NCBI GenBank assembly: GCA_030044775.1
Contig: JASICF010000381.1
Location: 1 to 5,972 of the forward strand
Source: Candidatus Sulfotelmatobacter sp.
GTDB lineage: Bacteria; Acidobacteriota; Terriglobia; Terriglobales; Acidobacteriaceae
DNA: 5,972 nucleotides
Reading direction: 5' to 3'
Part shown: positions 5,405-5,972 of the stretch, piece by piece
How the letters are laid out: every line of letters begins with the position of its first letter
How positions within the stretch are numbered: the stretch's first letter is position 1
Notes under the pieces: generated by a model
The model's database searches: none
Seen by the model: only the letters and a program-made list of their open reading frames with translations
What the model was told of the DNA's origin: nothing
Position numbers and translations under genes: made by a program

Positions 5405-5972
5405 ATGAGGAACACAGCGCAACTATGCGAGTGGAGGTCGAGGATGCGGCTGGCAGCGGCTGGTGTCATGCTGGCGTTAGCCAGCGTGCTCGTATCGGCG
5501 GTCATCACAATCCAATCGGCGCAGGCGCAGACTTTCACCAGCCTGTACAGTTTCGACAAGACGGACGGTGCTAGCCCCAAAGCGGGGCTGGTCGAGGCCA
5601 CCAATGGCGACCTCTATGGGACAACGTACCTTGGCGGGGCCGACAACGACGGGACGGTCTTCAAAATCACCCCAAGCGGCACGCTGACGACGCTGTACAG
5701 CTTTGCCGGGTACCCGACTGACGGCGGTAACCCCGACGCCGGACTGGTCCTGGCCACCAATGGCGATCTGTACGGGACTACTTACGAGGGCGAAGCCAGC
5801 GACGCAGGGGCCATCTTCAAAATCACCCCAGGCGGCAAGGTGACGATGCTTTACAGCTTTTGCTCCCAAATCAATTGTACGGACGGCTACTTTCCCTACG
5901 CGGGGCTGGTCCAGGCCACCAATGGTTATTTCTACGGGACGACCTACGAGGGCGGGGCCAACAACCAGGGGA
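5405..5972 (+). CDS. Secreted GloVer tandem-repeat protein, 3' end outside window
   Basis: The first 189 residues of a protein that continues past the window edge. Residues 1-41 form a long signal peptide: a basic start (MRNTAQLCEWRSRMR), a hydrophobic core (about 16-36) and a likely cleavage site after AQA (39-41), so the mature protein would start QTFTSLYSF. From residue 47 there are repeats of about 50-54 residues, each with LYSF (47, 97, 149), AGLV (60, 112, 166), ATNGDLYGTTY or a variant (65, 117, 171), and VFKITP/IFKITP (85, 137). This is the Gloeobacter/Verrucomicrobia (GloVer, TIGR03803-type) repeat, which probably folds as beta-propeller-like blades. Such proteins are extracellular or surface-attached and of unknown function. 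Some carry a C-terminal sorting or anchoring domain, which cannot be seen here. Two Cys (153 and 158) lie in the third unit. The gene is divergent from the STAS remnant and starts after a strong ribosome binding site. Confidence 0.9.
   Translation, partial: MRNTAQLCEWRSRMRLAAAGVMLALASVLVSAVITIQSAQAQTFTSLYSFDKTDGASPKAGLVEATNGDLYGTTYLGGADNDGTVFKITPSGTLTTLYSFAGYPTDGGNPDAGLVLATNGDLYGTTYEGEASDAGAIFKITPGGKVTMLYSFCSQINCTDGYFPYAGLVQATNGYFYGTTYEGGANNQG
5543..5972 (+). repeat. In-gene tandem repeats of the GloVer protein
   Basis: Three repeat units start at LYSF codons (5543, 5693, 5849), giving lengths of 150 and 156 bp for the first two and a third cut by the window edge. Similarity persists at the DNA level: GCCACCAATGG appears in all three units, followed by closely related codons for the GTTY motif. 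This fits fairly recent unit duplication or gene conversion rather than only protein-level conservation. Confidence 0.8.

Noticed and set aside
5477..5869. A 130-residue minus-strand open frame with apparent repeats opposite the GloVer gene
   Set aside because: The repeats are the antisense reading of the GloVer units. The plus strand has the signal peptide and a strong ribosome binding site.

Overview
The window looks like a piece of an acidobacterial chromosome (Acidobacteriota, probably the Terriglobales/Koribacter-Solibacter side). This is inferred from protein style, not from a marker gene. The evidence is a large PknB-type Ser/Thr kinase fused to a periplasmic TPR sensor, with the N-terminus MIGHTISHYRILQKLGGGGM typical of the many such kinases in those genomes. 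A GloVer-repeat secreted protein and a Thr/Ser-rich lipoprotein fit the same picture. There are no tRNA, rRNA, CRISPR or transposase genes.

Layout: 1-387 has no convincing gene. It contains a 10-bp perfect inverted repeat (74-121) and a diverged copy (217-248) of a sequence also found just upstream of the kinase. A 255-residue putative lipoprotein lies on the minus strand (388-1155). A 491-bp divergent intergenic region follows (1156-1646), with an 8-bp hairpin, a 20-bp imperfect dyad and a candidate sigma70-like promoter ending almost at the kinase start. The 989-residue transmembrane Ser/Thr kinase (1647-4616, plus) dominates the window. Convergent to it, 33 bp away, is a frameshifted STAS-domain gene (4650-5233, minus), read as a pseudogene. 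Its 5' part overlaps a large, nearly perfect palindrome (5147-5201). The window ends inside a secreted GloVer-repeat protein (5405 onward, plus), which is cut by the window edge.

How the genes relate: every gene has its own transcription direction or a sizeable gap, so no operon is visible. The lipoprotein and kinase are divergent and share one control region. The kinase has an intact catalytic core in the cytoplasm, one membrane helix, and an extracytoplasmic TolB-N/FlgO-like plus TPR region that probably senses a protein or envelope signal. The STAS remnant suggests an anti-sigma-antagonist-like regulator once sat beside the kinase, but the reading frame is broken and the usual Asp-Ser phosphosite is absent, so a working kinase-STAS pair is not supported. 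The most noteworthy items are the broken STAS gene with its palindrome, the duplicated intergenic sequence, and the internal duplication in the lipoprotein. I see no clear undescribed multi-gene system.
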